64,000 bases of DNA from Tamarix chinensis (lineage: Eukaryota > Streptophyta > Magnoliopsida > Caryophyllales > Tamaricaceae), in assembly GCA_030549775.1 (NCBI GenBank), contig CM060173.1, positions 41,330,110 to 41,394,109 of the forward strand, given 5' to 3'. Made by a program: the position numbers and the translations under genes. Shown piece after piece: positions 35,327-46,982 of this stretch. The notes under the pieces were generated by a model. That model saw only the letters and a list, made by a program, of their open reading frames with translations, was not told where the DNA came from and did no database searches. The stretch's first letter is position 1, and every line of letters begins with the position of its first letter.

Positions 35327-36800
35327 TGTAACACCCAAAAATTTTGTAACATTTTCAATCAAATGTTTAGCTTATTGTTTAAAAATCGTCCCTTAAACCT
35401 AAAACTATTTATTTTATTATTAACATTTAACCCATAACACAAATAAATTCTTAAATAATTATTCCTAAATATTTTAAGCATTTTCCTTTTATTAAACCTA
35501 ACCTACACCTTTTTATTTTTCCCTGACTTATTCTCTTTATTGGGTACCATAACCTCACTAAAATAAAACTAAACAAAATCCTAGCCTATCTTTGCCATTG
35601 CCTTATATCATTTAACACCTTTTCCAACTCTCTTTCTCTAGCAAAGTCCCTCCACCATGCCATCTTTCCTTCCCAAAATAAATTCCTATGTCTCCCTCAT
35701 CTTCTAAAGCCTCACTACGAAACAAATCCCCCTAATTATCTTCTTAATACTCCTTCCTTCCATTTTCTATCAAATTACAACCATAAACCACCAAACGTCA
35801 TAATCCTTTCAATAATTTTCCTTAATCCTCCACGAATGTCTTGTTCTTGTTTAGTTGAAGAGTAAAATTGTGCACCAACTCATGCACAACCATGCTCCCA
35901 TCCTTCCATGAGTCCTTACACAACCGTTCTCCTCAGCATGTCTTTGCCCTCTCCATCATTGTCTATCAATTAACACCCACACCATAGTTAAACCACCCTT
36001 CTTCATTCACTATCATCACCGACCCCTTTTGGTTATGCCATCGAAATTAATAATCACCACCTAAACTCTTCTTCTCTTCTCCCATCATCCAACCTATTTC
36101 TCCTCCACATATAATGGTTTTTTTTTTATCTTTGCATTACACAACCATGCATCGATACAAGAGCAACTATGTAAGCCTCCCACAGCATTTGGCCTTAGCG
36201 AACAACCTTGCTTGGTTATTTTTTCTACCTCACATACCTATGCCCCTCTTCACTCCTAGACCATGCATCACTATTCCTTTCATTACATCCTCATCACCTT
36301 GCTACAAAATGTGACAACACCACAATCCTCTAGTTTCCTATATCATCTCCTTATGTTTCACTCCTTAGGCTATGACAACTCTTGACATTATTGTCCCCTA
36401 CTATGGTGGTATTTATTTTTGCCTCCCCCAAACCTACATTTCCTTTTTTATTAATAATAACCCTAGTTCTTTGACCCATCTTGTAGCTTCAATCCTTTTA
36501 CCCCAGCTCACCACATAGCCACATGACCAACCCTTTCCCTCTTCATCCATCTCTACTAATGCTACCTCCTCCATTGATCACAACTAGCACCACTGTACCC
36601 CTCCTTTTGAGTCTACCTATTTTTTCACCATCCTCATCATCCATCCCTCATCTTCTCCCTATGTTACTGTAGCCTCACCACATTCACTTCTTATACATCT
36701 TACCTTGTGCATGGGCACATGCTTCCCTTGTAGCATGATTTGATAATTTTACACTTGATAAAAATTTTAAAACTTCAATATCCCATCTTTAAATCCATCA
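35327..36800 (+). mobile_element. Element E2: 3' LTR, truncated
   Basis: It starts TGTAACACCCAAAAATTTTG (35327) and parallels the 5' LTR through the AT-rich and CT-rich sections. Similarity ends near 36730-36800, so roughly the last 2 kb is missing. The exact junction with repeat F was not resolved. Confidence 0.7.
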
Positions 36801-38930
36801 AATTGTATTTATAATTATGTTTATATGAAGTATATTAGCTTTGATTTTGGAAAGGAATTGAAATCCTACTAAATTTATGAAGTTCAGGGACACCGATAAG
36901 TTGGTTACATTAACTGATTGAACTATATGCTCAAGAGCTGCTGATTTTATTTCTCAATAAATCAGTCAACATGTTTGTCTTGTAATTTTAGATCCTTTTT
37001 TATTTTTATTTAAATCTATTTCCATTTTTTATAAAAAAATTTTAATTAGGAATTATTTGTATTATTTAGATCATTTTATAGTTTTACGTAGCTTTGGAAT
37101 TATTTTTATATTATTTAGATCATTTTATAGTTTTATGTAGCTAAAATTTCACCAAAAGCACATTTTGAGGAATTTCTCATTTTCTTTCTTGTCCCTCACT
37201 TTCCTCTCTTTCTAGTAGACATAGTATTTTTTTTGACTTTCTACACTACTTCCCTCACTTAATAACCCATTATCATGCCTCTCCTTGGTCATACTTCACC
37301 TCCTTTACCTCCACATCCGTTTCCTTAACACCTTATTTGTGCACAGTAAACCGATATTAGAATTCATTCTCTCTCACTTAAGATTGTTGACTATCACTCT
37401 CTCCTATAGATTCCATTCATGATTCAAACCACTCCTCACCTTTGGCATTTTCTCAGTTTCTCTCTTTTCCCTAGTGAAATTTTCCAAGTGTTGAGCATTC
37501 TCCATTTTTCTTCCCTATTCTTATCAATTGAGAAAATAGGGGCTTTTATTTTGTTTCCTCAACATTTTGTCAAAATTTTCTCTACTATTTCTCCTCATAA
37601 TATATTCTTTAACTCTCCCTTGTTTCTCTCAAGTAGGGAAGGATTAAGGATTTGAGAAAGGTTGAAGATTCTTGTGTCAATCTCCTTTGGATCTCTATTT
37701 TAAAAAGGTTGAAATATGGCATTTTTTATTCTCTACTGTCATTTATTAGGCTTGATAAAAATGATTTTTCATCATTTTGATTCAATATTCTATTAGGAAC
37801 TAGGTCTTAGAAGGCATCCATCAAGTTAGGAGTATGAATATGAATATGGTATTGTGTTATTTGTTGTGGTTTCATGTTCTTTGTATATTTCTGTGCTTTA
37901 TATAATTTCATTGTATTCTTTGATTCAAGTTGTGGTAAAGTTTTCTTCTTTCAAGTTTTAACCATGCTTCGAGTTCCTTGTTTTATGCATGATTTTGGAT
38001 TTTTTAGCATTTTTTGTCAAGTGCCTAAATTACCATGTACCTATGTCATTTTATGTGTTTAATATGTTCTTTTATTTTACTTATGGCATAGAATCATGAT
38101 AAAATTAATATGGTAATATTGGTTGAAATTTTGATATGTGGATCACAAGTATTGGTATTATTTTTCCTAGACTAGTCAATCGGTTTGTTGGACCCATCGA
38201 CTATTTGTCTTATAGCTAGAGTGGTCTCATCTCTACTTTCATCCATCAAATAATTTGGTCAAACCTAATAACCATTATGTTATGAATAGTTGTGGCACCA
38301 ACTAATCAACTGGTGAATTGTTTTTTTTTTGTTCATGTCTGGGAAAACTAGGCAAGTTGATAGGTCCTAAGGACCAATCGAGTGGTTAGCTTGTATATTT
38401 CCATGTTTTCTTATTGTTTCATGTCATTGTTTAGCCTTTCATGTTAATGATTCCATGTAATTACAACATTTTAATCATGACTCCAGCCATGTTTAACCGA
38501 AAATTAATATGGATCAAAATGATGATGTTTTGTGTCTTTATTTGTTTAAGTTTGGGGTCTCCTCTAAACATATAATTTGTGGCTTATATGCCTTGTGTTA
38601 AGTTTGGTGTGATAACTTGGAGAAACCTAATTTGGTTATTAATTAAATTTATTGATGATTTGTGATATCACTTGGTAATTAATAATTAATGGATCAAGAT
38701 TTTATTTGAGCATTTTTTCTCAGACTCTAGGGGTAGCTAGCAAAAAATTTGCTGATGGGTTTCCTTATAATTTTATATTTTTACTCAGTACATATTTCCT
38801 TCTCTATGGGGTTTTTGTCGGCATGAATTTTGCATATATCTTTAAAGTACTTAGTGTGGGTGGGTTAAGTATCCTCTTACAAGCTCCCATGCACTTTGTA
38901 TTGTCCATTGCTTAGGTAGAGTGGTATCCA
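36800..38930 (+). mobile_element. Repeat F, copy 1 (LTR-like)
   Basis: Homologous to 39665-41036 plus 59044-59287 along its length, for example TAGCTAAAATTTCACCAAAAGC versus the 39980 copy, and TGAAATTTTGATATGTGGAT versus 41010. It has short words of the CAATCGGTTTGTTGGACC and ACCAACTAATCAACTGG type near 38170-38390. It may be an LTR: GTGGTATCCAAAC near 38920 resembles a primer site, but no coding region was found. Confidence 0.6.
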
Positions 38931-39664
38931 AACTTTTTAGCACTTGCGGTCAAGGCCTTCAAGTTGTGGTGTATAATATGGTACCCCTACTTCCTTGCAA
39001 TAATGCCTTAATATATTACTATCATGTGCCTAATTGTTATGCTATGTTAGTATACTTATAAACATAGTAATCAATAACTTCAATATGGATTATGAGCCCT
39101 TACCACGCTTTATGTAGTATATTTATCCATACTTCACAACACTGATACTACATTTGTTTTGATCATTGTGATGATTCAACTTTTGATTTGGTGAATAAGG
39201 AGGATTTTTAGGGTTATGATACGCAAGTATAGTATGTCGAGGATAATATAGTGGGCTAGTAGTTGGGTATTACTTGGGGTTAAAGTGTTAAATTTCTATT
39301 TACTTAAAAGTTAAGCCAATTGGTTAGATGTAGTTTTTTCCCAATGAGTTGGGTTGTTAATTTTTATTTCTTGTTAGTTAAGCACTTTGCTTTGATTCTA
39401 GTATTTTGAATTTTGTAACCTCTCACACTCCCTTCTTTCTAAATTATCATTATTCTTATCTTTGTTATTATTATTATCATTTTATTATTAGCACTGCATG
39501 TAATCTTTCATGATTTTGCCATTTCACCTTACATGAAGCATAGGATATATGGTTATCAAACCTTTCTCGTCACTAATGTGTCGATAATATTCCCCTTTTT
39601 TGGTTTTAAAAAAACTTTGAATTATCTTTTAAATGAGATTTTCTAATTCAAAATCTGGGGGCTT
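38931..39664. other. Unclassified sequence between the two F copies
   Basis: About 0.7 kb without recognisable domains. It ends with a G-rich tract (AATCTGGGGGCTTTACCC, near 39655) that could be a polypurine tract of an F element with an almost empty interior. Confidence 0.4.
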
Positions 39665-41036
39665 TACCCTTATAAATTATTAACTTAGTGATTAAATATT
39701 ATTATGGCTGTGAATTTGAGTGACACTAATCACCTACGAACAATAACTGATAACCCAGTATGCTCATGAGCTAGCAATTTTATTTCACCTTAAACCACTA
39801 GAATGGTTGACCCAAACTAATCGACTAATCGTTCTATGATATCAAATCCATTTTTTATTTTGATTCAAATCTTTTTCTAATATTTATGACAACTTTTAAT
39901 TGGGATTTATGTGTGCTCACAAGCTTATTTTGGTACTTGGTGATTAGTTTTACATTATTTAGATTATTCTATTATTTTACTTAGCTAAAATTTTTCTAAA
40001 AGCACATTTTATGGTATTTCTTACCTTCTCTCTTCTCTCTCACTTTCCTCTCTCTTCTAGAAGCTATAGCTTCTTCTTTCACTTTATATAACTCTTCCCT
40101 AACTAACCAACAAACTACCATACCTCTCCTTGTTCTCACTCCACCGCCTTTACCATAAGTTTCCCTTATTTCTTGGTTTCTTAGACTCAACCTAAGTTAG
40201 ACTTTCCTCTCTTCCATTTGAGAATGTCAACCATCACTCTCTCTTATACACTTTATTCAAGATTCAATTTACTCCTTAGCTTTCGCATATGCTCATTTGT
40301 TTCCTTTTCCCTTTTGAAAATTTCTAAGTGTTGGGAATTCACCACTTTTCTTCTCTTTTATTGTCAATTGAGAAAATAGGAGCTTTCCACTTGTTTCCTC
40401 CTTATTAATTTAAATGGTAGTCTATTCTTTCTTATCTTAATATTCATTTTATCTCTTTTATTACACTTATACAAGGAATAATTAACGTTGTGAGAAAGAT
40501 TGAAGATTCTAGCTTCTTCCTCCTAGGAATATCTATTTTCAAAAAACCTTGAGCTATGGCATTTTCCGTCTTTTTCAATTTGTTTTATTTTGTTTGAAAA
40601 AAAATATTTTTAATTGTTTTAATTCTTGATTCTCTTAGGAATTGAGGCCTTGGTATACATACATCTAGTTAGCAATAATTTTCTTGGAGGTAATGTATTG
40701 TTATCTTTAATGTGAATAATTTTGTTTTTTGTTTTTTGTTTGTTGTGGTTTCATGATCTTGATGTATTTCTATGTTTTTTGTGAGTTAATTTTATTCTTG
40801 AAATCAAGCATGTAGAAAATTTTTCTTCTTTGATGTTTTAAGCATGTTTTGAGTTCATTTTTATTATGAATGATTTTTGTAGTTTCGAGCATAATATCAT
40901 TAAGTGTCAATATTGTCATATACCCATGTGATTTTATGTGTGTACCATATCCTTTTTTTTATATGATTTATGACATAGAAGCATGTTGGGACTAAAAGGG
41001 GAGAGTTGGGTGAAATTTTGATGTGTAGATTGTAGG
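39665..41036 (+). mobile_element. Repeat F, copy 2, left piece
   Basis: Second copy of F, interrupted by Athila element D at 41037. The left flank GTGAAATTTTGATGTGTAGA joined to 59044 onward restores the order seen uninterrupted in copy 1 near 38130-38200. Confidence 0.7.
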
Positions 41037-41157
41037 TGATGCATAGCCATACTTGTAATAAATTTTATAAATAAATCCTAATCCCAAAAGCATAGGATAT
41101 GGTAAAAAGGTGTTGAACAGTAATACTGTGAAAATTTCCATAGCCTAATGTTGCATT
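41037..41157 (-). mobile_element. Element D: 3' LTR, distal piece
   Basis: It matches the left end of the 5' LTR at 57472 onward, including the identical AATCCTAATCCCAAA. LTR E cuts it off within the next 50-120 bases; the exact break is unclear. Confidence 0.7.
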
Positions 41158-42337
41158 ATTAACGCCCTAATTTGAATCTAATATAGCTAAATCTATTTTA
41201 GCCTTAACCTAATTTCTTAATCACCTAAAGAAAAATCTTAACTCAGATAAATCGTTATTCATAAACTGAACTCAAAACCTACTAAAATCTCCACCAATCC
41301 TACCTATTTTTGCAAATCTAAAACTACCTAAACTAATTCCCAAAGAAATTTTTTGTTTCCTATTTCTTTCTCCTTTTATTTTCTTTCTTCTAATTTTTCT
41401 TCCTATTCTTTTACTTCTTCCCTCATCTTTGCCAGTGTGCACCACCATGCATACACCCTACACCTTGCCACTCTTCTTCTTCTACTTCTTTTTCTTCTTC
41501 TACTTCTTCTTTTTAACTTTATGTAACATATACACATAACCATAACCATCACTGGTCATTTTTCCCAACACTCAACCATCATTTCCCTACACAATTAATC
41601 ATACACCTCCCCTTCTTTTTCTTCCTTCCCCAATTACTGCCCTAGACTCCCCCATCTTTCTCCTTTCTCCCTTCTTCTTTTCCTCTCCTTCTTTGCCCCA
41701 TTATTACCAGTGTACCACCATTTCCACCACCAACACAACCATGCACCACTACTCGCTACTCATTGACTAGTTGACTGACCACCAAGGTCATCAAATTCCT
41801 CTCCAACACCGTAGTTGATCGTTGTGCCAAACACTACTTCTTTTCCCTTCTACTACTCCTCTCTAGTCATGTTTTTATGAAATGTATGGCCTACATACGG
41901 ACTCAAGCACAGTTGTGCAACACTAAAATTTCCTATTGCATGCCCATGCAACATAACAAAACTTTCCTGTGCACCCTCACATGCTTGCGCACAGCCCAAA
42001 CACACACCCATGTGCATCTGTGCAACTTGTGTCATGTTTATCTAGTGATCGAGCATGGTCGTGCCACTTTGTACCACCGAGTCCTATGCAATTCTTTGAC
42101 TCAGCCTAGATGTGTACCACCTATGGCACAACTATCTATCCTTCTACTTTTGGTCATGTACCCCTATTTTCACCTCCAAACCTTGTGCAAATACGACCAA
42201 TATTTTTCCATAGCTTCGCTAAACATTTTACTACACATCCCAAGTTTCCATTTGACTACAGTTATTTCCATTTCTATCCTCTTTACCTTAATTTCACCCT
42301 TAAATATACTCTTCAAGCCTAATTGTGGATTTTATAG

Positions 42338-42413
42338 TCTTTCGTTGGTGGTATACTGATAGCTTTGGAGGAGGAAGTCTAGGACCTTCGTGCTTAGAGC
42401 CCGGTGTCACTTG
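42338..42413 (+). other. Conserved splice-bounded block (LTR E)
   Basis: TTTTATAG precedes and GTAAGGA follows a 76-base block that contains TGCTTAGAGCCCGGTGTC. It is the counterpart of 61994-62054 and 11516-11575. Confidence 0.5.
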
Positions 42414-43329
42414 GTAAGGATATTTTTTTTATGGTTGGGATTTTTATATTATTTTCTTGTATGCTTATGTTTATTTCATGATATTATTGATACATGCTTT
42501 AATATATGTTGATTATTATATTCTATGATGATATTATAATAATATAGATATTATGTTATTGAAAGAAAGTAAGAATGGTAAGAGATACCATTATGATTTT
42601 GTTGTGATAATGTCATATTTGTGGAAATATATCTTATAGCATCAAATATGGGCTAAATGAGCTTTGATAAGTGGACATAAGTATTTGTATGGGAATGATG
42701 ATAGTTGGTGGATTTGGAAAATAATGTATATGGAAGGTATAAGATTTTATAAAATAAAGGTTATTATTTGTGCATAAAGATAATTTGGTCAATATGGGAT
42801 GATAAGGAAATTATAATATTTTATGTGTTAAGAGGATTAAAATATGATAATGATATTGTGAGGAATGCTTAGAAATATTATTGTTGTTTTTGGGTCCTTC
42901 GATGAATTAATAGTTAATTTAGGCATAATATCTTATATTTTTATTCCATGTGTAAAATCTAGAGGTTAATCGGATTTTGAATACATTGCTAATGATTAGC
43001 CCTATGAGGTTATTTTTTGGCACTAGTAACCATATGAATTTTTTTGGAGGTATTATGGCTAATTTGTGAAATTAGTTTTTTTGGAGATTTCTATAAGTAA
43101 TACCTTGGGGTAAGATTATTAATGTATGCATATGACATGGGGGATAGACCATGCACTTTAGGTATCATAATATTGATGATATTTGAGGATGATACAATAT
43201 AAGTTGTATGAAATAATTAATATGGAAGAATGAATGCTAAGGGGAACTTTGACGTGTGTTATGTGTCTATCGACTTTAGTGTGTTCGATGCTTGAGAATT
43301 AATCTTGAATAAGATACTAATCACATAAA

Positions 43330-43356
43330 GTGAAACAACATGTGATTAGGGCCAAG

Positions 43357-43387
<31 letters not shown>

Positions 43388-43570
43388 TCTGATTCCACTA
43401 TGGAGAATAGTAGCTTAGAAGCATTTTTCCATAAGAAGGTGGTGTTTTTAATATCAGTTTCACTAGAAAGAATAGTGGCTATGGAACGTTTTTTCCTGAG
43501 AAGGTGCTTCATTCCATTTTGCCAGATTAAAAATTGTGGGGCTCTACTCATCATGAAATGAAAATATAAT
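43330..43570 (+). repeat. CACTATT array of LTR E, first part
   Basis: Degenerate units (TTCCACTATGGAGAATAGTAG, CACTAGAAAGAATAGTGG). The second part lies after LTR J at about 46140-46365. A perfect TA dinucleotide run occupies 43361-43387. Confidence 0.7.
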
Positions 43571-44224
43571 TGTAACACCCCAAAATTCACTAATTTTTTT
43601 TAAATGGAAGCAATTAAGATAGAAATACTTAAAACCTATGAATTCAGGGAATGTTACCGCCACACTTAGTACCAGACCGGTTCTCTCCAACCATTCCAGT
43701 ACCAAGTGTTAAGGATGAAGAAAATATTTACGTTAAATTTAAATTAACAATTCATAAAAGGATTTGAAAGATCATACACAAAATCAGAGTACGAGAAATT
43801 AAGAGTTAATTACAATACCCTTGAAGTTTCAAATAACACTTGTAACTTCCAAATAGAAATACATTTAAACAAGATAAAACCCGATGGGTCAAATTCCGGA
43901 TTGCCTACTCACTCAAGTCAGGCCTGCCACCCCAAAACAGTCTCTGATCTTAAACCTGCACAAGAGGTTTGCTCCCCACCATCAGTGGATCATCACAGGA
44001 CCCATCAACCAAGGTAGTATCAGTACGGGTCCAGTACTGAGTAAGGTGACTTGATCACTAAGGCCAACACACAAACACATAAATCATGCAAGACATAAAA
44101 GAGCATATTCATAAATGTATATGATCAACCGGGTAAATGTACAAAGGCCCAATTGTAGTCCAGATTAATCGTTTCATTAATCTCTTATCAGAGTTCAATT
44201 CACACCATGCCTTTTTCAATCCAT

Positions 44225-44580
44225 GTAAATACATGAACACCCCACTATTATTGCCGGTGGGCCGATCACTTGCAGGAAAAAGTCCACACCACTATTATTC
44301 ATTGGTGGATCGGTCACTTGCGGGACAAAGTCCTCACCACTATTCCTTACTGGTGGATCGGCTGGTTCCTACTCACATGGTGTTCCACTGTAAGTAATTA
44401 GTACCTTTTAAATGTTTTGGCAACTATGATTTATTTTTCATTGAGCTCGAGTCACCCCTCTATTATTTCCAGTGGGCCGGACACTTGCGGGACAAAGTCC
44501 TCACCACTATTATTATCGGTGGATCGGTTGCAATAGGGTAATAACCCTAACCACTATTCCTAACTGGTGGATCGGCTGGA
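44225..44580 (-). repeat. CCAC-TATT-GGTGG composite array (LTR J)
   Basis: Six to seven units such as CCACTATTATTGCCGGTGG and CCACTATTCCTAACTGGTGG, each followed by a GATCGG motif instead of AACGG, with GCGGGACAAAGTCC-type spacers. Confidence 0.9.
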
Positions 44581-44667
44581 CCCAGCTCAATAATCTTCTA
44601 CTTTAAATGATTAGTGTCTTAAGTATCTTATTCAAAAGCTTTCACCCTGGACATGTATGACTAACTC

Positions 44668-45078
44668 CATGCAAACCCTAGCTCTTATGCAAAACCCTAG
44701 CTCTCTTGCAAACCCTAGCTCCACGTAAACTACACTTCTATGCAACCTTGACACCCATGCAAACCCTAGCTCCATGTAAGTCACCCTTCCATGCAAACCC
44801 TAGCTCCCATGCAACACACCACACCTCCATGCAACCCTAATACTACCATGCAACGTACCATCTTTCCATGCAACCCTAATATTGCCATGCAACGTACCAC
44901 CTTTCCATGCAACCCTAATATTGCCATGCAACGTACCACCTTTCCATGCAAACCCTAATTCTACCATGCAACGTACCACATTCCCACACAACCCTAGTAT
45001 TGCCATGCAACATTAATATCGTCACGTGAAACCCTAACACCATGAAATATTAATAACACCGTGCGAACCCAACATGCA
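44668..45078 (-). repeat. CATGCAA/telobox minisatellite
   Basis: A run of units built on CCATGCAAACCCTAGCTC and CCATGCAACGTACCACCTT. The right part is a 38-39 bp higher-order unit repeated about four times. AAACCCTA equals the plant telobox and CATGCA the RY motif. The 68-codon open frame across it only translates the repeat. Weaker GCATG repeats occur at the same position in the solo LTR (about 11040-11110) and in G (about 62430-62700). Confidence 0.9.
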
Positions 45079-45262
45079 TGTCTTAAGGCCAAATAACATA
45101 TTATCACATATAAATAAAACTCATGCCATATAACAAACCAAGATCATACGTGGACTCCACATCACATCGTATATAACATAAATAATAATGATAGACATAT
45201 GATACATAGCATGCAAATAACATAATGCATATAAGCATACAAAAGGCCTTAGCACCCCTTAC

Positions 45263-45309
45263 CTAATACGACACCGGCGATGGTTCCTGGAGGGGGCCGG
45301 AAAATGGGT
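45263..45309 (-). other. Possible splice-bounded block (LTR J)
   Basis: On the minus strand CCCCCTTAG precedes and GTAAGGGG follows a 47-base block with CCGGTGTCG. The donor side is well conserved with the other copies; the acceptor side is weak. Confidence 0.4.
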
Positions 45310-45708
45310 CTAAGGGGGCCAAAAATTAGGAAAATGGGTGATGGAGAGGAAGAAAATTAAAATAATTATATGGGGCTGTAGAGGATAATTAGTAGGAGTT
45401 AATAGTTGGTTTAATAGGTGTTAGAAGTGGCGGATGTGGTGGTGGATAGTGGTTCACTGTCTCGGGGTCAAGATTCTTGTCGAATCAACTAGCCAACTTT
45501 GGATGATTATAGAAGCTTGCACTCAATGAACCGAGGAATAAGGTTAGTTTAGTTAATTACATAGTATTGTAGGGAAAAGATTGGTAGCAAGAGGAGGTGT
45601 TGAAGTTGGCCGAGGGAGGAGATAGTGGCATCTGATGGGGGCGGTGGCAGTCAGATCTCTCTTAGGGTTTTCGAGAAGAAGAAGTCTCGAAAACATCCAC
45701 CATTTGGC

Positions 45709-45716
45709 TATTTATA
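45709..45716 (-). promoter_or_regulatory. LTR J TATA box
   Basis: TATAAATA within CTCTATAAATAGCC on the minus strand, the same context as 13508-13515. Confidence 0.65.
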
Positions 45717-46136
45717 GAGTTTAGATGGGTTATTAGGGTTTTGGGGGTCTCGTGGATGGTATTTATTGCTAGGGTTTTGGTGGCTGGTGACAGAAATTGG
45801 TCGGGGTTAGTTTGGGTTGGGGTCGAACTTTTGCGAAGAAAAAGAGAGGAAACGAGTGGGAGTTGAGGATAATCGATTGTTCCAAGTCAAAGTGCGAGTC
45901 AAGAGGAAGAAAAAGAGGGGTGAATTGGCCGGTCAAATTCGTTGTGGCCGGCGCCGCCGTTTTTGGGCTGGGAGTTGCAGGCTGCGTCGACGAAGGAGAA
46001 GGGAGGAAGAAGGAAGGAGAAGGGAGGTGGGCCGGTCGGCCGGGAAGGAAAAGAAAAAGGAGAACCGGGCTGGTCGCGCTGGTTAGTTTGGTCATTAAAT
46101 GAGACGCAGTGTCTCATCTGAAAACGAGTCTAAAAA

Positions 46137-46982
46137 GTAATATTTATAGTGGAAGAATACATGAGTTAGGACCAAGGTGTTGTTTTATAGATGTGTCCCA
46201 TTGCATTGAGGAGAAAAATAACTTGGGAGCATTTTGTATCGAGGAGGTGATGTTTTTAAATTCTTTCCACTAAATGATAATAGTGGCTCAAGTATGTTTT
46301 CCCCAAGAAAGTACTTTAGATTGTTTCACTGGTTTAAGAATAATGGGGTTCCCACACCCAATGTATATAAAAGAATAAAAATGGAATATACTTAATAATG
46401 AAATTTGGGTCATTATTTGTCTTATGAGATGTTTCATTTATCTACTTGTATACCATTTATTCATTGTGAAAGCATGTACTAATTGTATCCCTATTTTGAT
46501 AGTACTATTTTCTTAGTGAGTATGTAGCGTACTAACCACCCATTTTATGGGTGCTGCTCAGTCCCATGAGTAGGAGACCATGATTAGTGCAGGTGTTAGA
46601 AGATCATCTAGATGATTATGCTACCTATAATAACTTATGTGGGGATGAGTGATTTCATCTATATTAGGGGTTAGGTGAAGAGTAATGTTATTTAGTAGAT
46701 GTATTTAATTGGATACCTTCTTAGACTCTTAATCCATGGTATCTCTTCTTTTATATTTTGTATAGTAACTCAGAGTCAAACTCCAAACTCTTTATTGTAT
46801 TATTAATGTTTCTTTTGTTTGTAATTTTGTTCTATTACTATAAATGTTTTATCCTTGTGATTGATATAAGGATGGTTGAATAAGTCAGACTTATGTCAAT
46901 TATGGTAGCAACCCCCAATATTTTACTTATTTACTTTCGTTGTAAAACAAAAGTTTTGAGTAGTAAAAATCAGGGTGTTATC
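46137..46982 (+). mobile_element. LTR E, right piece
   Basis: It resumes at ATATTTATAGTGGAAGAATA, matching the G sequence ATACTTACAGTGGAACACC that follows the same point of the array. It then contains the hairpin block (about 46510-46580: GTAGCGTACTAAC and CTGCTCAGTCCCATGAG) and ends at 46982. Confidence 0.7.

Larger units (their letters stand above)
41158..43570 (+). mobile_element. LTR E, left piece
   Basis: The plus-oriented LTR starts near 41158 (TTAACGCCCTAATTTG) and ends at 46982 (AATCAGGGTGTTAT). The two ends are inverted relatives. It carries AT-rich, CT-rich (41340-42290), splice-like block and CACTATT modules. LTR J splits it at 43570 inside the CACTATT array. No pol is associated, so it is probably solo, but a clean target duplication was not found. 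Confidence 0.7.
43571..46136 (-). mobile_element. LTR J (minus), inserted in LTR E
   Basis: It begins TGTAACACCCCAAAATTC at 43571 and carries, in order, the GAATGTTACCGCCACACTTAG block shared with 9555, hairpin region, CACTATT array, GCATGCA-type array, splice-like block, TATA box and GC-rich island. The minus-strand start expected at the right edge (TGAAATACCCC) is absent, so its first few hundred bases are lost. ATAAT (43566-43570) and GTAAT (46137-46141) may be the target duplication. Confidence 0.75.

Noticed and set aside
38706..38915. 69-codon hydrophobic frame in repeat F
   Set aside because: AT-rich composition explains the hydrophobic residues. It is inside a repeated LTR-like unit and has no recognised domain.
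41877..42359. 160-codon plus-strand frame rich in Cys, His and Leu
   Set aside because: It lies across the CT-rich part of LTR E up to the splice-like block, has no domain, and the related LTRs do not keep the frame.
44800..45006. 68-codon repetitive frame (GTLHGNIRVAWKG-type)
   Set aside because: It is only the translation of the CATGCAA minisatellite.
44668..45078. Interstitial telomere because of CCCTAAA-like words
   Set aside because: AAACCCTA words are separated by CATGCAA units, not in tandem.
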